Part shown: piece after piece, positions 38,782 through 49,470 of the stretch
How positions within the stretch are numbered: position 1 is the stretch's first letter
Layout: each line of letters opens with the position of its first letter
Origin: Allobosea sp.
GTDB lineage: Bacteria > Pseudomonadota > Alphaproteobacteria > Rhizobiales > Kaistiaceae
Length of the DNA stretch: 64,000 bases
Reading direction: 5' to 3'
Assembly: GCA_017307955.1 (NCBI GenBank)
Contig: JAFKFV010000024.1
Coordinates: 1-64,000, forward strand
The notes under the pieces: model-generated
Seen by the model: the letters and a program-made list of their open reading frames with translations, nothing else
Database searches by the model: none
Told to the model about the DNA's origin: nothing
Made by a program: the position numbers and the translations under genes

Positions 38782-41700
38782 TTACCAGTTGTAGCGAATG
38801 CCGGTCAGCGTCGTGCCCGAGGTGAAGTCGTCGCCGAACTTCACATTGGCATTGAGGAAGCCGCTCCAGCCATTGTTGCGGCCGAAGACATTGACGCTGC
38901 CGCCGAGTTCGCCGAACGCGCCGCCGAAATCGTCGGTGGCCGTGAAGGGCGCACCGGCATTCAGGATCGTCGCCGCGTTGTCGCCGGCGAACTCGTACCA
39001 CAGGCGACCGACGGCCGAGGCCTCGATCCAGTAGCTCTCGGCGTCGTAGACGCGGCCGCCGAAGCGCCCGCCGATCGCGCCGCGCCAGCTTTCGCCATCC
39101 GTATAGTCGACGAGGCTGCCCGGAACGCTGGCCATGCTGTCGAGATTGGCGTTGACATAGGCGAGCGTCGCGACCGGCTCGAAATACATCTGCGGCGTCC
39201 ACGGGATCCGGTAACCCGTGTCGAGCACGAAGCCGACCGAGGTCGCATCAGTGGACTGGCTGGCGCCGCCGAAGCCCGTGAGCGTCGGGGCCGTGTAGTC
39301 GAGGTTCAGGAAGTCGGCCTTGACGAGGCCGTCCAGGAAGAACCCGCCATTGATGTAGGTGCCGTAGACGCCAACCGTGCCGCCGCTGTAGTCGCCCGAC
39401 GTCGGAGACTGGTCGAAGTCGAGCTGCGAGGTGATGTAGCCGCCGAGGACGCCGAAGATGAGCGCCGACTTGTCGGTGACGTTGCCCCCGATATCGGCGC
39501 CGGCCATGAAGCCATAGGTGTTCTGGCTGTAGGACGTGTCGAAATCGAAGCTCCGGCCGAGCGCGCTGTAGCCGCCATTGCTATCCCGGTCCATCCAGCT
39601 GCCGACAGCCTTCGCCCAGACGCCGGGCGTGAGGCTCTTCTGCGCGGCAGCCGCAGCCCCGTCGTCGAGCTTGGACGTGCCGGCGCCCGGAGCCGCCGGC
39701 GGATTGAGGAAGTAGGAGCGCAGATCCGCCTGACGATCGAGCCAGAGGCCGCTGGTCTCGTACCAGATCGTCTGCGCGCCGGTGATGAAGGACGGGAACT
39801 CGAAGGCTTCCTGATCCGGAAGGCCGACAAGCACCTGCGAAGCACCGGTCGAGGTCGGCACGGCCTCGAGATCGTAGAAGAAGAGGCCCTTGTCGATGAT
39901 GCCTCCGAAGCGGCTGGAATAGTTGGCCGAATTCGGATCGATCACGAAGTTGCCGCTCGACGTCGTCGTGCCGTTCTGCGTCTCCACGACCGCGATACCG
40001 GTCGGGTTGAAGGCACCCGGGGCGTTGTTGACGTCGTTCACCAGGATCTTCGTCGTGCCGTAGGTCGACAGGCCGCTGATCGGATTGCCGTTCACGTCGA
40101 GGCCGCCCACGACCAGCGTGTCGGAGGTCGAGCCCGGCCCGCCGAGATAGGCATCGACGGCGAGCGTGCTGTTGCCGACGCCGGTGAAGGTGCCGCTCGT
40201 ATAGGTCACGTCGCGGCTGGCATTGTAGGCCAGCTGCCCGGCGGTCTCGTCGCTCATGGTGACGAGGCCGACGCCGACATTGGACGGGTCGCCGTTCACG
40301 AAGCTCTCCAGGGCGGAGAGATTGGTCGTCTCCGCGACCGCGCCGTTCAGCGCCGTCTGGATGCGGCCGGGATTGTTCAGCGTGTCCGAGCCGCCGCCGA
40401 AATCATTGTCTCCGACGACGATCCAGCTGTTGGAGCTGTTGTTGTCGAAGATATCGGCGTTGTCGCTGAGACCGATGCGGCCGACCAGCGTGCCGTCATT
40501 GGTGATCGTCGTGCCGCCGCCGGTCGAACTGATGGCAAAGCTGCTCGCAGCCGCCGCCAGATCGTCGTTCTCCGGCGTGCTGCCGTCATAGGACCAGGCC
40601 GTGACCAGCGCGCCGCTGCCGATGTCGATCGTCGCGGCGGTGCCGCTGATGATCGAGATGACCGCATTGGCCGAGTCGGTGCCGGCACCGGAGATCACCG
40701 CGTCCGAACCGACCGTCACCGAGGTGACGGCACCGCTGGCGGCGGCGATGGCACTGCCCGCGCCGGTCTCGCCGCTGTCGCCGCGCAGATAGCTGCCACT
40801 GCCGGCCGAGACGCTGGCACTGTCAGTGCTGGAGATCGAGACGGCGTCAGCACCGGCGGAGACGATCGCATCGCTTCCGACGGAGACCGAGACGTCGTCG
40901 GAACCCCCGCCGACGCTGTTGTCCGCCGAGATGCCGACCCCGCCGGCGAGGATGGCGCTGCCCGAGCCGGTGGTGACGGTGATGTCGCCCGACCCGCCCG
41001 GCTCCTTCGTTGCGCCGATGCCGGTCGCCGATGCCGAGAGGGAAACGCCCTCGCCGGTGGTGATGTCGATGTCGCCGGTCTGGTTTTCCGCCGAGACGAG
41101 GATGCCGTCCGTGGCGGAGATCGCCCCATTGGCCGCGACGACGATGTCGCCGGATCCGTCGGACTTGGTCACGTTGATACCGGCGGCACCGGCCATGATC
41201 GAGCCGGAGGCCGTCACCTGGATATCGCCGTTGCTGGTCACCTGGTCGGCGCTGATGCCGTTGAGACCGGCATTGATGTCGCCGGCGGCGTCGACGACGA
41301 GCGCCGTGGTGCCATCGGCATCGCCATAGAACTTGTTGACCGCGATGCCGTCGCCGCCCGCCGTGATCGTGCCGCTCGCGGTCGTCGTCACCTGAACGAG
41401 ACCAGTGCCGCCGATGCTCACCGCCGCGACGCCGTCATCGCCGGTCGCGGAGCCGGTGCGGCCGCCGACCGGTCCCTCGACCGTCACGATCGTATCGCCC
41501 GAGCCGCTGTTGAGGGCGTAGACGCCGACACCGTCGGACTGGACCTCCCCGAGCACGTCGACCGTGATATCGCCGCTGCCGAAGCTCGCGGCAGCAACGC
41601 CGATCGAATCCGCCGCGACGGTCCCCGAGGTGGTGACGGCGACGCTGTTGCCGTCGCCATAGGCGAGGCCGCCGATTCCGAGCACGCCCGCCGCGATCAC

Positions 41701-44700
41701 GCCGCTGTTGTCGATGGTCACGGTGTTGTCGTTGCCGACCGCGCCCCCGACGAGACCGGCGCCATTCGCCGAAATCGTGCCGCTGTTCGTGGCCGAGACC
41801 TGATTGTCGTCGCCGAAGGCGAGCGCCCCGACGCCGAGGAGGCCGGCCGTCACGCTTCCGTTGTTGGCCGCGGCGACGGTGTTGCCGTTACCCACACCGA
41901 TGCTGATGACACCGGCGATGTCGGGATCCACGACGCCGTAATTGATCGCGTTGACGACGTTGCCATTGCCGACGGCGAGACCGCCGAGGCCGATCTGACC
42001 GGCGTCGACCGTGCCGCTGTTGCCGATGCCGACCATGTTGCCGTCGCCGACCGCGACGCCGACGAGACCGGCGAAGCCGGCGTCGATCATTCCGGTGTCG
42101 GTGTTGAGAACCTGGACCGAGCCGCCATCGCCGAACTGAAGCCCGGCAGCGCCGATGCCATCGGTCGTCACGGAGCCCGAGTTCTTGACCGAAAGCTCAT
42201 TGCCGTCGCCGACACCGATACCGAGCATGCCGGCGAGACCGGCGTTCACCGTGCCGCTGTTGAAGACATTGACCCGATTGCCGTCGCCTACCGCGAGCGA
42301 TCCGAGGCCGAGCGCTCCGGCGGTGACCGTGCTGGTATTGTCAGACGTGGCGGCAGCGCCATTGCCCACGCTGACGGCAACGACGCCTGCGACGCCCGCG
42401 TTCACCAGGCCGTAATTGTTGGCCATGGCGGGACCGCCATCACCCACGCCGACGGAACCGATCCCGATCAGGCCGGCCTGCACCTCGCCGTAATTGGACG
42501 CGGAAACGAAGGACATGTCGCCGACGCCCACGGCGACCATGCCGGCCACGTCCGCATCGATCGAGCCCGTGACGCTGTTGCTGGCCAGCACCGAGCCATC
42601 ATCGCCGACGGCGACGCCGCCCATTCCCACGAGGCCGGCCATCACGACGCCGTTGTTGGTCGTGCGCACCGCGGCCCCGTTACCGAAGCCGAGGCCGAGC
42701 ATGCCGGCGCCATCCGCGTCCACGACGCCGGAATTGGTCAAGGTGGTCCAGGTGCCGTCCCCGACGCCCAGGCCGCCCATGCCGACCAGCGCGGCCGTGG
42801 CGTCGCCATTGTTGGTCAGGTCGACATGAGCGCCTTCGCCGATGCCGACGCCCATGAGGCCCGCAAGGCCGGCATTCACCGTGCCGGTGCCGTCGTTGAG
42901 GATCGTGACCGAACTGCCGTCGCCGACGACGAGACCGCCGACCCCGACGACCCCGGCGCTGACCCCGCCTTCGTTGGTCGCCGACACCGTGTTGCCGTTG
43001 CCGATGGCGACACCGATCATGCCGGCAAGACCGCCACCGACGACGCCATCGACGCCGTTCGAGACCGAGACAGTGCCGTCATTGCCCGAGACGAGACCGC
43101 CGACGCCGACAAGGGCCGCCGACACGTCGCCGTCATTCGTCACGGTGACGCTGTTGGCGTCGCCGATGCCGATGCCCAGCAGACCTGCGAGGCCGGCACT
43201 GACGGAGCCGGTGCTGGTGTTCGAGACGGTGACTTCATTGTCGACGCCATAAGCGAGGCCGCCGACGCCGATGGCGCCCGCGTTGACCACGCCGCTATTG
43301 CTGGCCGAAACCGCGTTGAGATCGCCGACACCGACGCCGACGACGCCGGCGCCGATCGCTTCGATCAGCCCGGCATTCGCGACATCGACGGTGTTGTTGT
43401 CGCCGACGGCGAGACCGCCCGCGCCGATGAGGCCGGCAAAGACATCGCCATTGTTGGTGACGGAAACGCCGTTGTCGTCGCCGACGCCGACGCCGATGAG
43501 ACCCGCGAGGCCGGCATTGACCGTGCCGGTGCCATCGTTGAAGACCGTCACCGAGTTGTCATTGCCGACGGCGAGGCCACCAACGCCCACCAGGCCGGCG
43601 GAGACGCCGCCTTCATTGGCCGCGCTAACGGCGTTGCCGTCGCCGATGGCAACGCCAAGCACTCCTGCCAAACCGGCGCTCGTCGTCCCCGTGGCATTGT
43701 TACGGACCAGAACATCGTTGCCGTCGCCGTAAGCGAGACCGCCGAGACCGACAAGGCCCGCCGTTACGTCGCCATCGCTGGCCACTTCGATCTTGTTGTC
43801 GTCGCCGACCGCGACGCCGAGGAGGCCCACAAGGCCGGCGTTCACCGTGCCCGTGCTCAAATTGCTGATCGTGACCGAACTGTCGTTGCCATAGGCGAGA
43901 CCGCCGAGGCCGATCAATCCGGCCTCGACCACGCCACCGTTGCTGGCGCGGACGATGTTCTCGTCGCCAATGCCGACGCCCACAAGGCCGGCGACACCGG
44001 CCTCGACCAGACCGGCATTCCCGGCACTGACGAGGTTTCCGTCACCGACCACGAGCGACCCGATACCGATCACATCGGAATTGACCTCGCCATTGCTGCT
44101 CCCAATCACCGTGTTGCCGTCGCCGATGCCGATCGCGAGCATCCCGGCCAGACCGGCATCGACCGTACCGGTGCCGTCGTTCAGCGCCAGGATCGTATTG
44201 CCGTCGCCCACGCCGACGCTGGCGACACCGGCCAGACCGGCGGTCACGCTGCCGTCATTGCTCGTATTGACGATGTTGCGGTCGCCGATGGCGACACCGA
44301 CCATGCCGGCAAGCCCGGCGTCGACCGAACCGGTGTCGCCGTTCTCGACGAGCACCGAGCCGTCGTCGCCATAGACAAGACCGCCAATGCCGACGAGACC
44401 GGCCGTCACCTCGCCCTGGTTATCGACATTCACGACATTGCGGTCGCCGATCGCGGCACCGACCATGCCGGCAAGACCGGCATCCACCGAGCCCGAAGCG
44501 GTGTTGAAGACGCCGACCCCGCTGTCATCGCCATAGGCGAGGCCGCCCATGCCGATCAGGCCGGCCTGGACCACGCCGCCATTGTTGGCGCGGACGTCGT
44601 TGCGATCGCCGACGCCGACGCTGACAAGGCCGGCCACCCCGGCCTGGACGAGCCCGCCGTTTCCGGAACTGACGAAGTTGTCGTCGCCGACAGCCAGCGA

Positions 44701-47094
44701 GCCGATGCCGACGAGACCCGCCGTCACGTCGCCATTGCTGCTGACGATCATGGAATTGTCGTCGCCGACCGCCACACCGAGCATGCCGACGAGGCCGGAA
44801 TCCACCGTGCCGCTGCCGCTGTTCAGCACCGTCGCCGAGTTTCCGTCGCCGACCGCGACCCCGCCCATGCCAACCAGGCCGGCCGAGACGCTGCCGTCAT
44901 TGAGGATGGAGATCTCGTTGTCGTCGCCGACGGCGAGCCCGCCCATGCCGATCAGATAGCTGTCGATCGATCCGCCATTATAGACATCGACATCCGGGAG
45001 GCCCGAGAGGCTGGCATCGCCGACCTTGACCGCGCCGACGCCGAGGAGCGCCGTCGGCGAGCCGGACGTGACGGTGCCGTTGTTCTCGGCGACCGCGCGG
45101 CCATCGCCGACATTCGCCGCGATGACGCCGATCACGTCGGCATCGACGGAGCTGCCCGTCGTCGCGGTGCTGGTCGCCGTGCCATTGCCGATCGCCAGCG
45201 AGGCGAGGCCGATCAGCGGCGGGTCGATATTGCCATTGAGGGTCGCCGTGGCGTCGCCCTCGTTGGCGATGGCGGCGACGCCGACGAGGCCGCCCGAGAC
45301 CTTGCCATTGGCGGTGACATTGGCATCGCCGAACGTGTTGAAGCCGACGACGCCGGCAAGGCTGCCGCTCACATCGCCGGTGGTGACATCGACCGTGCCG
45401 GGCGTTCCGCCGGTCGAAAGCGAGCCGGCCAGGACGCCGAAGCCGTTATTGCCGGTGACGGCGCCGCCGGTCGTGTCGACATTGACCGCGTTGCCGCCAT
45501 TGCCGAGGGCGAGCGCGATCACGCCGCTGCCATTCGTTCCCGTGATGTCGCCGCTGGTGTCGACATTGACCACCGCCTTGCCCTCGCCGAGCGGCAGGCT
45601 GGACGGGTCGGAAAGGTCGATCGAGGAGAGGTCGAAGCTCGACGGATCGCCGGAGATGCTGCCGGCCGCGGCGAGCACGCCGATATCGCCGCCGGTGATG
45701 TCCGCCGAGCCCGTCACCTCCGCCTTGGCCTCGCCGGGCGTGCCGCCGAGGCTGCCGGCCGCCGCGATTGCGGCGACGCCGAAGCCGTTGGTGCCGGTCA
45801 CCGAGGCGCCATCGGCATCGACGCTCGCGAGCGTATCCATGTTGAGGCCGAGCGCCGTCGCGCTGATGCCGTTTTCGGCGCCAACGACCGTCGCGGTGCC
45901 GCTGGTATTGACCTCGGCAACCCCGCCAAGCCCGAGCGCGCCGGTCGAGACGACAGCAATACCGTCGCCGGAATTTCCGGTGACCGAACCATTCTCGACA
46001 TTGACCTCGCCGACGCCGCCGAGCGTCATGACATTGATGCCGGTGTCGCCGCCGGTGACGGTGGTGCCGTCGGTGGTGATGTTGCCGGAGACGCCGTTCA
46101 CGTCGATGCCGTTGCCGGCGATGCCCTCGACCGAGCCGCCCGTCAGGTCGATCGTCGTGATGCCGCCCGAGGCGGCGATGCCGTTGTCGCCGCCGATGAC
46201 GGTCGTGCCGGACGTGGTGATGGAATTGACGAGACCGCTGGTCGCGATGCCGTCGCCGGATATGCCCTTGATCGTGCCGTCGGTCAGATTGAGCGTATTC
46301 GACGCGCTGAGCGCGCTGATGCCGTTCTGCCCGCCGGTGACGTCGGTACCGTTGGTGGTGATCGAGGTCGTGAGGTCCGTGGCGCCGCCATCCGAAAGGA
46401 TGCCGTCGCCATTCGTGCCCTCGACGGATCCGCCGGTCAGATTCGCGACATTGTTGGCACCGTCGAGCCGGATGCCATTGTTCGAACCGGTCACAGTTGT
46501 ATTCGTCGTGGTGACCTTCGCCGTGACCGTGGCGTCCACGATGATGCCGTCGCCATTATTGCCCTTGACGGCCGTACCGTCGCCCAACGCGCCGTTGACG
46601 GTAACGGTCGCATTGAGTCCGACGGCATTAATGCCGGAATTGGCGCCGGTTACCGTGGAGCCCGAGCCTCCGGTATAGGTGGCAGAGCCGAGCACCGGCC
46701 CGCCAAGCACGTCGACGCCGTTCTGCCCCGAGATCGTGCTCGTGACGGAACCGTTGTTGTTGAACACCGCGTTCTGGGCGGCACCACCGCCCTTCACGCC
46801 GGCGCCGGCGCCGGTCACGCTGACGCCGCTCTTGACGGTGACGGTGACGGGGCTGAGCTGCAGGCCCGGGGTCGTGAGCCGGTTGTTCGTCGTGGTGACG
46901 GTGTTGCTGCTATAGGTCTTGTCGGCACGCGCCGGCGCGGCTGCACCGACGATCAGGGCCAGCGCGAGGGTGGTGGCGATCCCTGTCGAGCACAGCAGCC
47001 GCGACCGGAACTCGGAAAGCGGCGGGCGGCCTGATTCGTTAGCCCACTCAGCATTTCCCGCACGTGCAATCGACACCACTTCGACCTCCCTCAT
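38782..47094 (-). CDS. Giant autotransporter adhesin-like protein (type Va)
   Basis: Encodes up to 2770 residues. An extended signal region (1-57, ending AAAPARA) precedes a very long passenger. Residues of about 60-650 are irregular beta-helix-like repeats (GTTVTGGDTGINV type); about 660-1830 are some forty repeats of 26-28 residues of the form AGLVGxGGLAVGDxNxVxVxNxG; then mixed repeats to about 2470. The last 290 residues are an autotransporter beta-barrel (start PGVWAKAVGSW) that ends in the expected aromatic residue (IRYNW). No protease triad is seen. GGGAGG lies inside the ORF, so GTG at 47079 or 47076 may be the true start. Confidence 0.9.
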   Translation of the reverse strand: MREVEVVSIARAGNAEWANESGRPPLSEFRSRLLCSTGIATTLALALIVGAAAPARADKTYSSNTVTTTNNRLTTPGLQLSPVTVTVKSGVSVTGAGAGVKGGGAAQNAVFNNNGSVTSTISGQNGVDVLGGPVLGSATYTGGSGSTVTGANSGINAVGLNATVTVNGALGDGTAVKGNNGDGIIVDATVTAKVTTTNTTVTGSNNGIRLDGANNVANLTGGSVEGTNGDGILSDGGATDLTTSITTNGTDVTGGQNGISALSASNTLNLTDGTIKGISGDGIATSGLVNSITTSGTTVIGGDNGIAASGGITTIDLTGGSVEGIAGNGIDVNGVSGNITTDGTTVTGGDTGINVMTLGGVGEVNVENGSVTGNSGDGIAVVSTGALGLGGVAEVNTSGTATVVGAENGISATALGLNMDTLASVDADGASVTGTNGFGVAAIAAAGSLGGTPGEAKAEVTGSADITGGDIGVLAAAGSISGDPSSFDLSSIDLSDPSSLPLGEGKAVVNVDTSGDITGTNGSGVIALALGNGGNAVNVDTTGGAVTGNNGFGVLAGSLSTGGTPGTVDVTTGDVSGSLAGVVGFNTFGDANVTANGKVSGGLVGVAAIANEGDATATLNGNIDPPLIGLASLAIGNGTATSTATTGSSVDADVIGVIAANVGDGRAVAENNGTVTSGSPTALLGVGAVKVGDASLSGLPDVDVYNGGSIDSYLIGMGGLAVGDDNEISILNDGSVSAGLVGMGGVAVGDGNSATVLNSGSGTVDSGLVGMLGVAVGDDNSMIVSSNGDVTAGLVGIGSLAVGDDNFVSSGNGGLVQAGVAGLVSVGVGDRNDVRANNGGVVQAGLIGMGGLAYGDDSGVGVFNTASGSVDAGLAGMVGAAIGDRNVVNVDNQGEVTAGLVGIGGLVYGDDGSVLVENGDTGSVDAGLAGMVGVAIGDRNIVNTSNDGSVTAGLAGVASVGVGDGNTILALNDGTGTVDAGLAGMLAIGIGDGNTVIGSSNGEVNSDVIGIGSLVVGDGNLVSAGNAGLVEAGVAGLVGVGIGDENIVRASNGGVVEAGLIGLGGLAYGNDSSVTISNLSTGTVNAGLVGLLGVAVGDDNKIEVASDGDVTAGLVGLGGLAYGDGNDVLVRNNATGTTSAGLAGVLGVAIGDGNAVSAANEGGVSAGLVGVGGLAVGNDNSVTVFNDGTGTVNAGLAGLIGVGVGDDNGVSVTNNGDVFAGLIGAGGLAVGDNNTVDVANAGLIEAIGAGVVGVGVGDLNAVSASNSGVVNAGAIGVGGLAYGVDNEVTVSNTSTGSVSAGLAGLLGIGIGDANSVTVTNDGDVSAALVGVGGLVSGNDGTVSVSNGVDGVVGGGLAGMIGVAIGNGNTVSATNEGGVSAGVVGVGGLVVGDGSSVTILNDGTGTVNAGLAGLMGVGIGEGAHVDLTNNGDATAALVGMGGLGVGDGTWTTLTNSGVVDADGAGMLGLGFGNGAAVRTTNNGVVMAGLVGMGGVAVGDDGSVLASNSVTGSIDADVAGMVAVGVGDMSFVSASNYGEVQAGLIGIGSVGVGDGGPAMANNYGLVNAGVAGVVAVSVGNGAAATSDNTSTVTAGALGLGSLAVGDGNRVNVFNSGTVNAGLAGMLGIGVGDGNELSVKNSGSVTTDGIGAAGLQFGDGGSVQVLNTDTGMIDAGFAGLVGVAVGDGNMVGIGNSGTVDAGQIGLGGLAVGNGNVVNAINYGVVDPDIAGVISIGVGNGNTVAAANNGSVTAGLLGVGALAFGDDNQVSATNSGTISANGAGLVGGAVGNDNTVTIDNSGVIAAGVLGIGGLAYGDGNSVAVTTSGTVAADSIGVAAASFGSGDITVDVLGEVQSDGVGVYALNSGSGDTIVTVEGPVGGRTGSATGDDGVAAVSIGGTGLVQVTTTASGTITAGGDGIAVNKFYGDADGTTALVVDAAGDINAGLNGISADQVTSNGDIQVTASGSIMAGAAGINVTKSDGSGDIVVAANGAISATDGILVSAENQTGDIDITTGEGVSLSASATGIGATKEPGGSGDITVTTGSGSAILAGGVGISADNSVGGGSDDVSVSVGSDAIVSAGADAVSISSTDSASVSAGSGSYLRGDSGETGAGSAIAAASGAVTSVTVGSDAVISGAGTDSANAVISIISGTAATIDIGSGALVTAWSYDGSTPENDDLAAAASSFAISSTGGGTTITNDGTLVGRIGLSDNADIFDNNSSNSWIVVGDNDFGGGSDTLNNPGRIQTALNGAVAETTNLSALESFVNGDPSNVGVGLVTMSDETAGQLAYNASRDVTYTSGTFTGVGNSTLAVDAYLGGPGSTSDTLVVGGLDVNGNPISGLSTYGTTKILVNDVNNAPGAFNPTGIAVVETQNGTTTSSGNFVIDPNSANYSSRFGGIIDKGLFFYDLEAVPTSTGASQVLVGLPDQEAFEFPSFITGAQTIWYETSGLWLDRQADLRSYFLNPPAAPGAGTSKLDDGAAAAAQKSLTPGVWAKAVGSWMDRDSNGGYSALGRSFDFDTSYSQNTYGFMAGADIGGNVTDKSALIFGVLGGYITSQLDFDQSPTSGDYSGGTVGVYGTYINGGFFLDGLVKADFLNLDYTAPTLTGFGGASQSTDATSVGFVLDTGYRIPWTPQMYFEPVATLAYVNANLDSMASVPGSLVDYTDGESWRGAIGGRFGGRVYDAESYWIEASAVGRLWYEFAGDNAATILNAGAPFTATDDFGGAFGELGGSVNVFGRNNGWSGFLNANVKFGDDFTSGTTLTGIRYNW

Positions 47095-47490
47095 GCCCCG
47101 TCCACACTAACCCGGCCCCGCCAGAGCTTCGCTTTGGCAGAGCGCGGATCATGGACGCATTGATGGTAAGGCTGCCCCCACCATTGGTGAGGCTATCGCT
47201 GCAAATCGCAAACGCAGAAGTGCCACTTTTCTGAGCGATCGGAATGTTGGGCGGTTGTCTGACGAGTGTGACCGAGATGCCACAACCATTGCAGCCAACC
47301 GCCCGTATGACGCACCCGAATTTTCAGCGGCGGTTCAATTCGAGCGGCGGCGGCAAGCCTGCCCGGCGGAAGGGACGATGGCGGCCCGGCGCCAGATGCC
47401 GCTTCGGCGATGGAAACCCTCGACGGGGTCCTGATTCGCTGCGGAGCGCGGCATCCGCCACGCTCCGCTTTGTTGCGATGCCAGTGGCGG
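47095..47490. other. Intergenic region between autotransporter and thrS
   Basis: A gene-free stretch of 396 bp that must hold the autotransporter promoter. It contains a 9-bp inverted repeat GGGCGGTTG (47249-47257) / CAACCGCCC (47296-47304) separated by 38 bp, and a hairpin GCGGAGCG / CGCTCCGC (47441-47468) 22 bp after the thrS stop, a probable thrS terminator though the T-rich side (TTTGTTG) is on the plus-strand end. I cannot place -10/-35 elements. Confidence 0.55.
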
Positions 47491-49470
47491 TCAGGCCGCG
47501 GCGGCGGCCTGCTTGCGCTTGACGTCGGGTGGGGTCGCCTCGGCGAGGAGATCGGCGACGGTCGCCTCGAGGGTGGCGGAGACCTGGTCGCGCGAGCCGA
47601 GGCGGCGGATGTTCACCGTCCCCTCCTCCGCCTCCCGCTTGCCGCAGACGAGGATCACCGGGACCTTGGCGAGCGAGTGTTCGCGCACCTTGTAGTTGAT
47701 CTTCTCGTTGCGAAGGTCGGTATCGACCCGCATGCCGGCCGAGCGCAGCGTCTCGGCGACCCGCTCGGCATAGGCATCGGCCTCGGAAGTGATCGTGGTG
47801 ACCACCACCTGCACCGGCGCCAGCCAGAGCGGGAAATGTCCGGCGAAATGCTCGATCAGGATGCCGAGGAAACGCTCCATCGAGCCGCAGATGGCGCGAT
47901 GGATCATCACCGGCGTCTTCTTCGCGCCGTCGCTGTCGACATAGAAGGCGCCGAACCGCTCCGGCAGGTTGAAGTCGACCTGCGTGGTGCCGCACTGCCA
48001 CTCGCGGCCGATCGCATCGCGCAGCGTGTATTCGAACTTCGGACCGTAGAAGGCGCCCTCGCCCGGCAGGATGCCGGTCTTGATGCGCCCGCCAGACTGC
48101 TCGGCGATCGTCTCCAGCACGCGGGTCATCACCTCCTCGGCGTGATCCCACACCTCGTCGGAGCCGACGCGCTTCTCGGGCCTGGTCGAGAGCTTCACGA
48201 CGATCTCCTCGAAGCCGAAATCGGCATAGGTCGAGAGGATCAGGTCGTTGATCTTCAGGCACTCGGCGGCCATCTGCTCCTCGGTGCAGAAGATATGCGC
48301 GTCGTCCTGCGTGAAGCCGCGCACGCGCATCAGCCCGTGCAGCGCGCCCGAGGGTTCGTAGCGATGCACCGCGCCGAATTCGGCGAGGCGCAGCGGCAGG
48401 TCGCGATAGGACTTGAGGCCGTGCTTGAATATCTGCACATGGCCGGGGCAGTTCATCGGCTTGATCGCGAAGACGCGCTCGTCCTCGGTGTCGTCGCCGG
48501 CCGACTGCGCAGCGAACATGTTCTCCTTGTACCAGCCCCAGTGACCGGAGGTCTCCCACAGCGACTTGTCGAGCAGCTGCGGCGCGTTGACTTCCTGATA
48601 GCCGAGCGGGCGCAGGCGCCGCCGCATATAGGCGATCAGCTCCTGGAACATCGACCAGCCCTTGGCGTGCCAGAACACGACGCCGGGCCCCTCCTCCTGG
48701 AAATGGAAGAGATCCATCTCGCGGCCGAGCTTGCGATGATCGCGCTTCTCCGCCTCCTCCAGCATGTGGAGATAGGCGTCGAGCTGCACCTGGTCGTGCC
48801 AGGCGGTGCCATAGATGCGGGTCAGCATCGGGTTGTTGCTGTCGCCGCGCCAATAGGCGCCGGCCACCTTCATCAGCTTGAAGGCAGAGCCGATCTGGCC
48901 GGTCGAGGCCATGTGCGGGCCGCGGCAGAGGTCGAACCACTGGCCCTGCTTGTAGATGCGGATCGTCTGGTCTTCCGGGATCGCGTCGACGAGCTCGACC
49001 TTGAAGGCCTCGCCCTTGGCGGCGAACACCTGCCTGGCCTCGTCGCGGGTCCAGATCTCCTTGGTGAAGTGGGCGTTGCGCGTGATGATCTCGCGCATCT
49101 TGGTCTCGATCTTCGGCAGATCGTCGGTCGTGAACGGCTCCTCGCGATAGAAATCGTAGAAGAAGCCGTTCTCGATCACCGGGCCGATGGTGACCTGGGT
49201 TCCCGGATAGAGTTCCTGCACGGCCTCCGCCATCACATGCGCCGCGTCGTGGCGGATCAGCTCGAGCGCCCGCGGATCGTCGCGGGTGACGATCTCGAGC
49301 CGCGCATCGGCGGTGATCGGGTCGGAAAGGTCGGCCAGCGTCCCGTCGAGGGTCATCGCCACGGCCTTCTTGGCCAGCGATTTCGAGATGCCCTCGGCGA
49401 TCGCGCGCCCGGTCGTGCCGGGGGCGAAGTCGCGGACGGAGCCGTCGGGGAACGTCACATGGATCATCAT
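47491..49470 (-). CDS. thrS: Threonyl-tRNA synthetase
   Basis: A 659-residue class II synthetase that charges tRNA-Thr. Domains in order: TGS (1-62), N2 editing domain with HDAAHVMAEAV near 80, catalytic core with motif 2 (AVHRYEPSGALHGLMRVRGF) and the zinc ligand Cys of MNCPGH, then the anticodon-binding domain (APVQVVVTTIT). ATG at 49470 or 49467 follows GGAGACAG. It is complete and single-copy in the window. The tRNA-Thr at 16.5 kb is not linked to it. Confidence 0.97.
   Translation of the reverse strand: MMIHVTFPDGSVRDFAPGTTGRAIAEGISKSLAKKAVAMTLDGTLADLSDPITADARLEIVTRDDPRALELIRHDAAHVMAEAVQELYPGTQVTIGPVIENGFFYDFYREEPFTTDDLPKIETKMREIITRNAHFTKEIWTRDEARQVFAAKGEAFKVELVDAIPEDQTIRIYKQGQWFDLCRGPHMASTGQIGSAFKLMKVAGAYWRGDSNNPMLTRIYGTAWHDQVQLDAYLHMLEEAEKRDHRKLGREMDLFHFQEEGPGVVFWHAKGWSMFQELIAYMRRRLRPLGYQEVNAPQLLDKSLWETSGHWGWYKENMFAAQSAGDDTEDERVFAIKPMNCPGHVQIFKHGLKSYRDLPLRLAEFGAVHRYEPSGALHGLMRVRGFTQDDAHIFCTEEQMAAECLKINDLILSTYADFGFEEIVVKLSTRPEKRVGSDEVWDHAEEVMTRVLETIAEQSGGRIKTGILPGEGAFYGPKFEYTLRDAIGREWQCGTTQVDFNLPERFGAFYVDSDGAKKTPVMIHRAICGSMERFLGILIEHFAGHFPLWLAPVQVVVTTITSEADAYAERVAETLRSAGMRVDTDLRNEKINYKVREHSLAKVPVILVCGKREAEEGTVNIRRLGSRDQVSATLEATVADLLAEATPPDVKRKQAAAAA

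Noticed and set aside
41600..45110. Regularly spaced repeats that could suggest a CRISPR array
   Set aside because: The units are 78-84 bp, diverged, contiguous and encode a protein repeat; no fixed repeat-spacer pattern and no cas genes are present.
38287..47034. A plus-strand open frame of 2915 codons antisense to the autotransporter
   Set aside because: It arises from the high GC third-position bias and the repetitive sense gene; its translation is Asp/Ala/Arg-rich without domains, signal or ribosome site. The minus strand has a signal peptide, a beta-barrel and an aromatic C-terminus.
47441..47468. Hairpin as a T-box or leader regulating thrS
   Set aside because: It lies downstream of thrS, not upstream, and T-boxes are not expected in this lineage.
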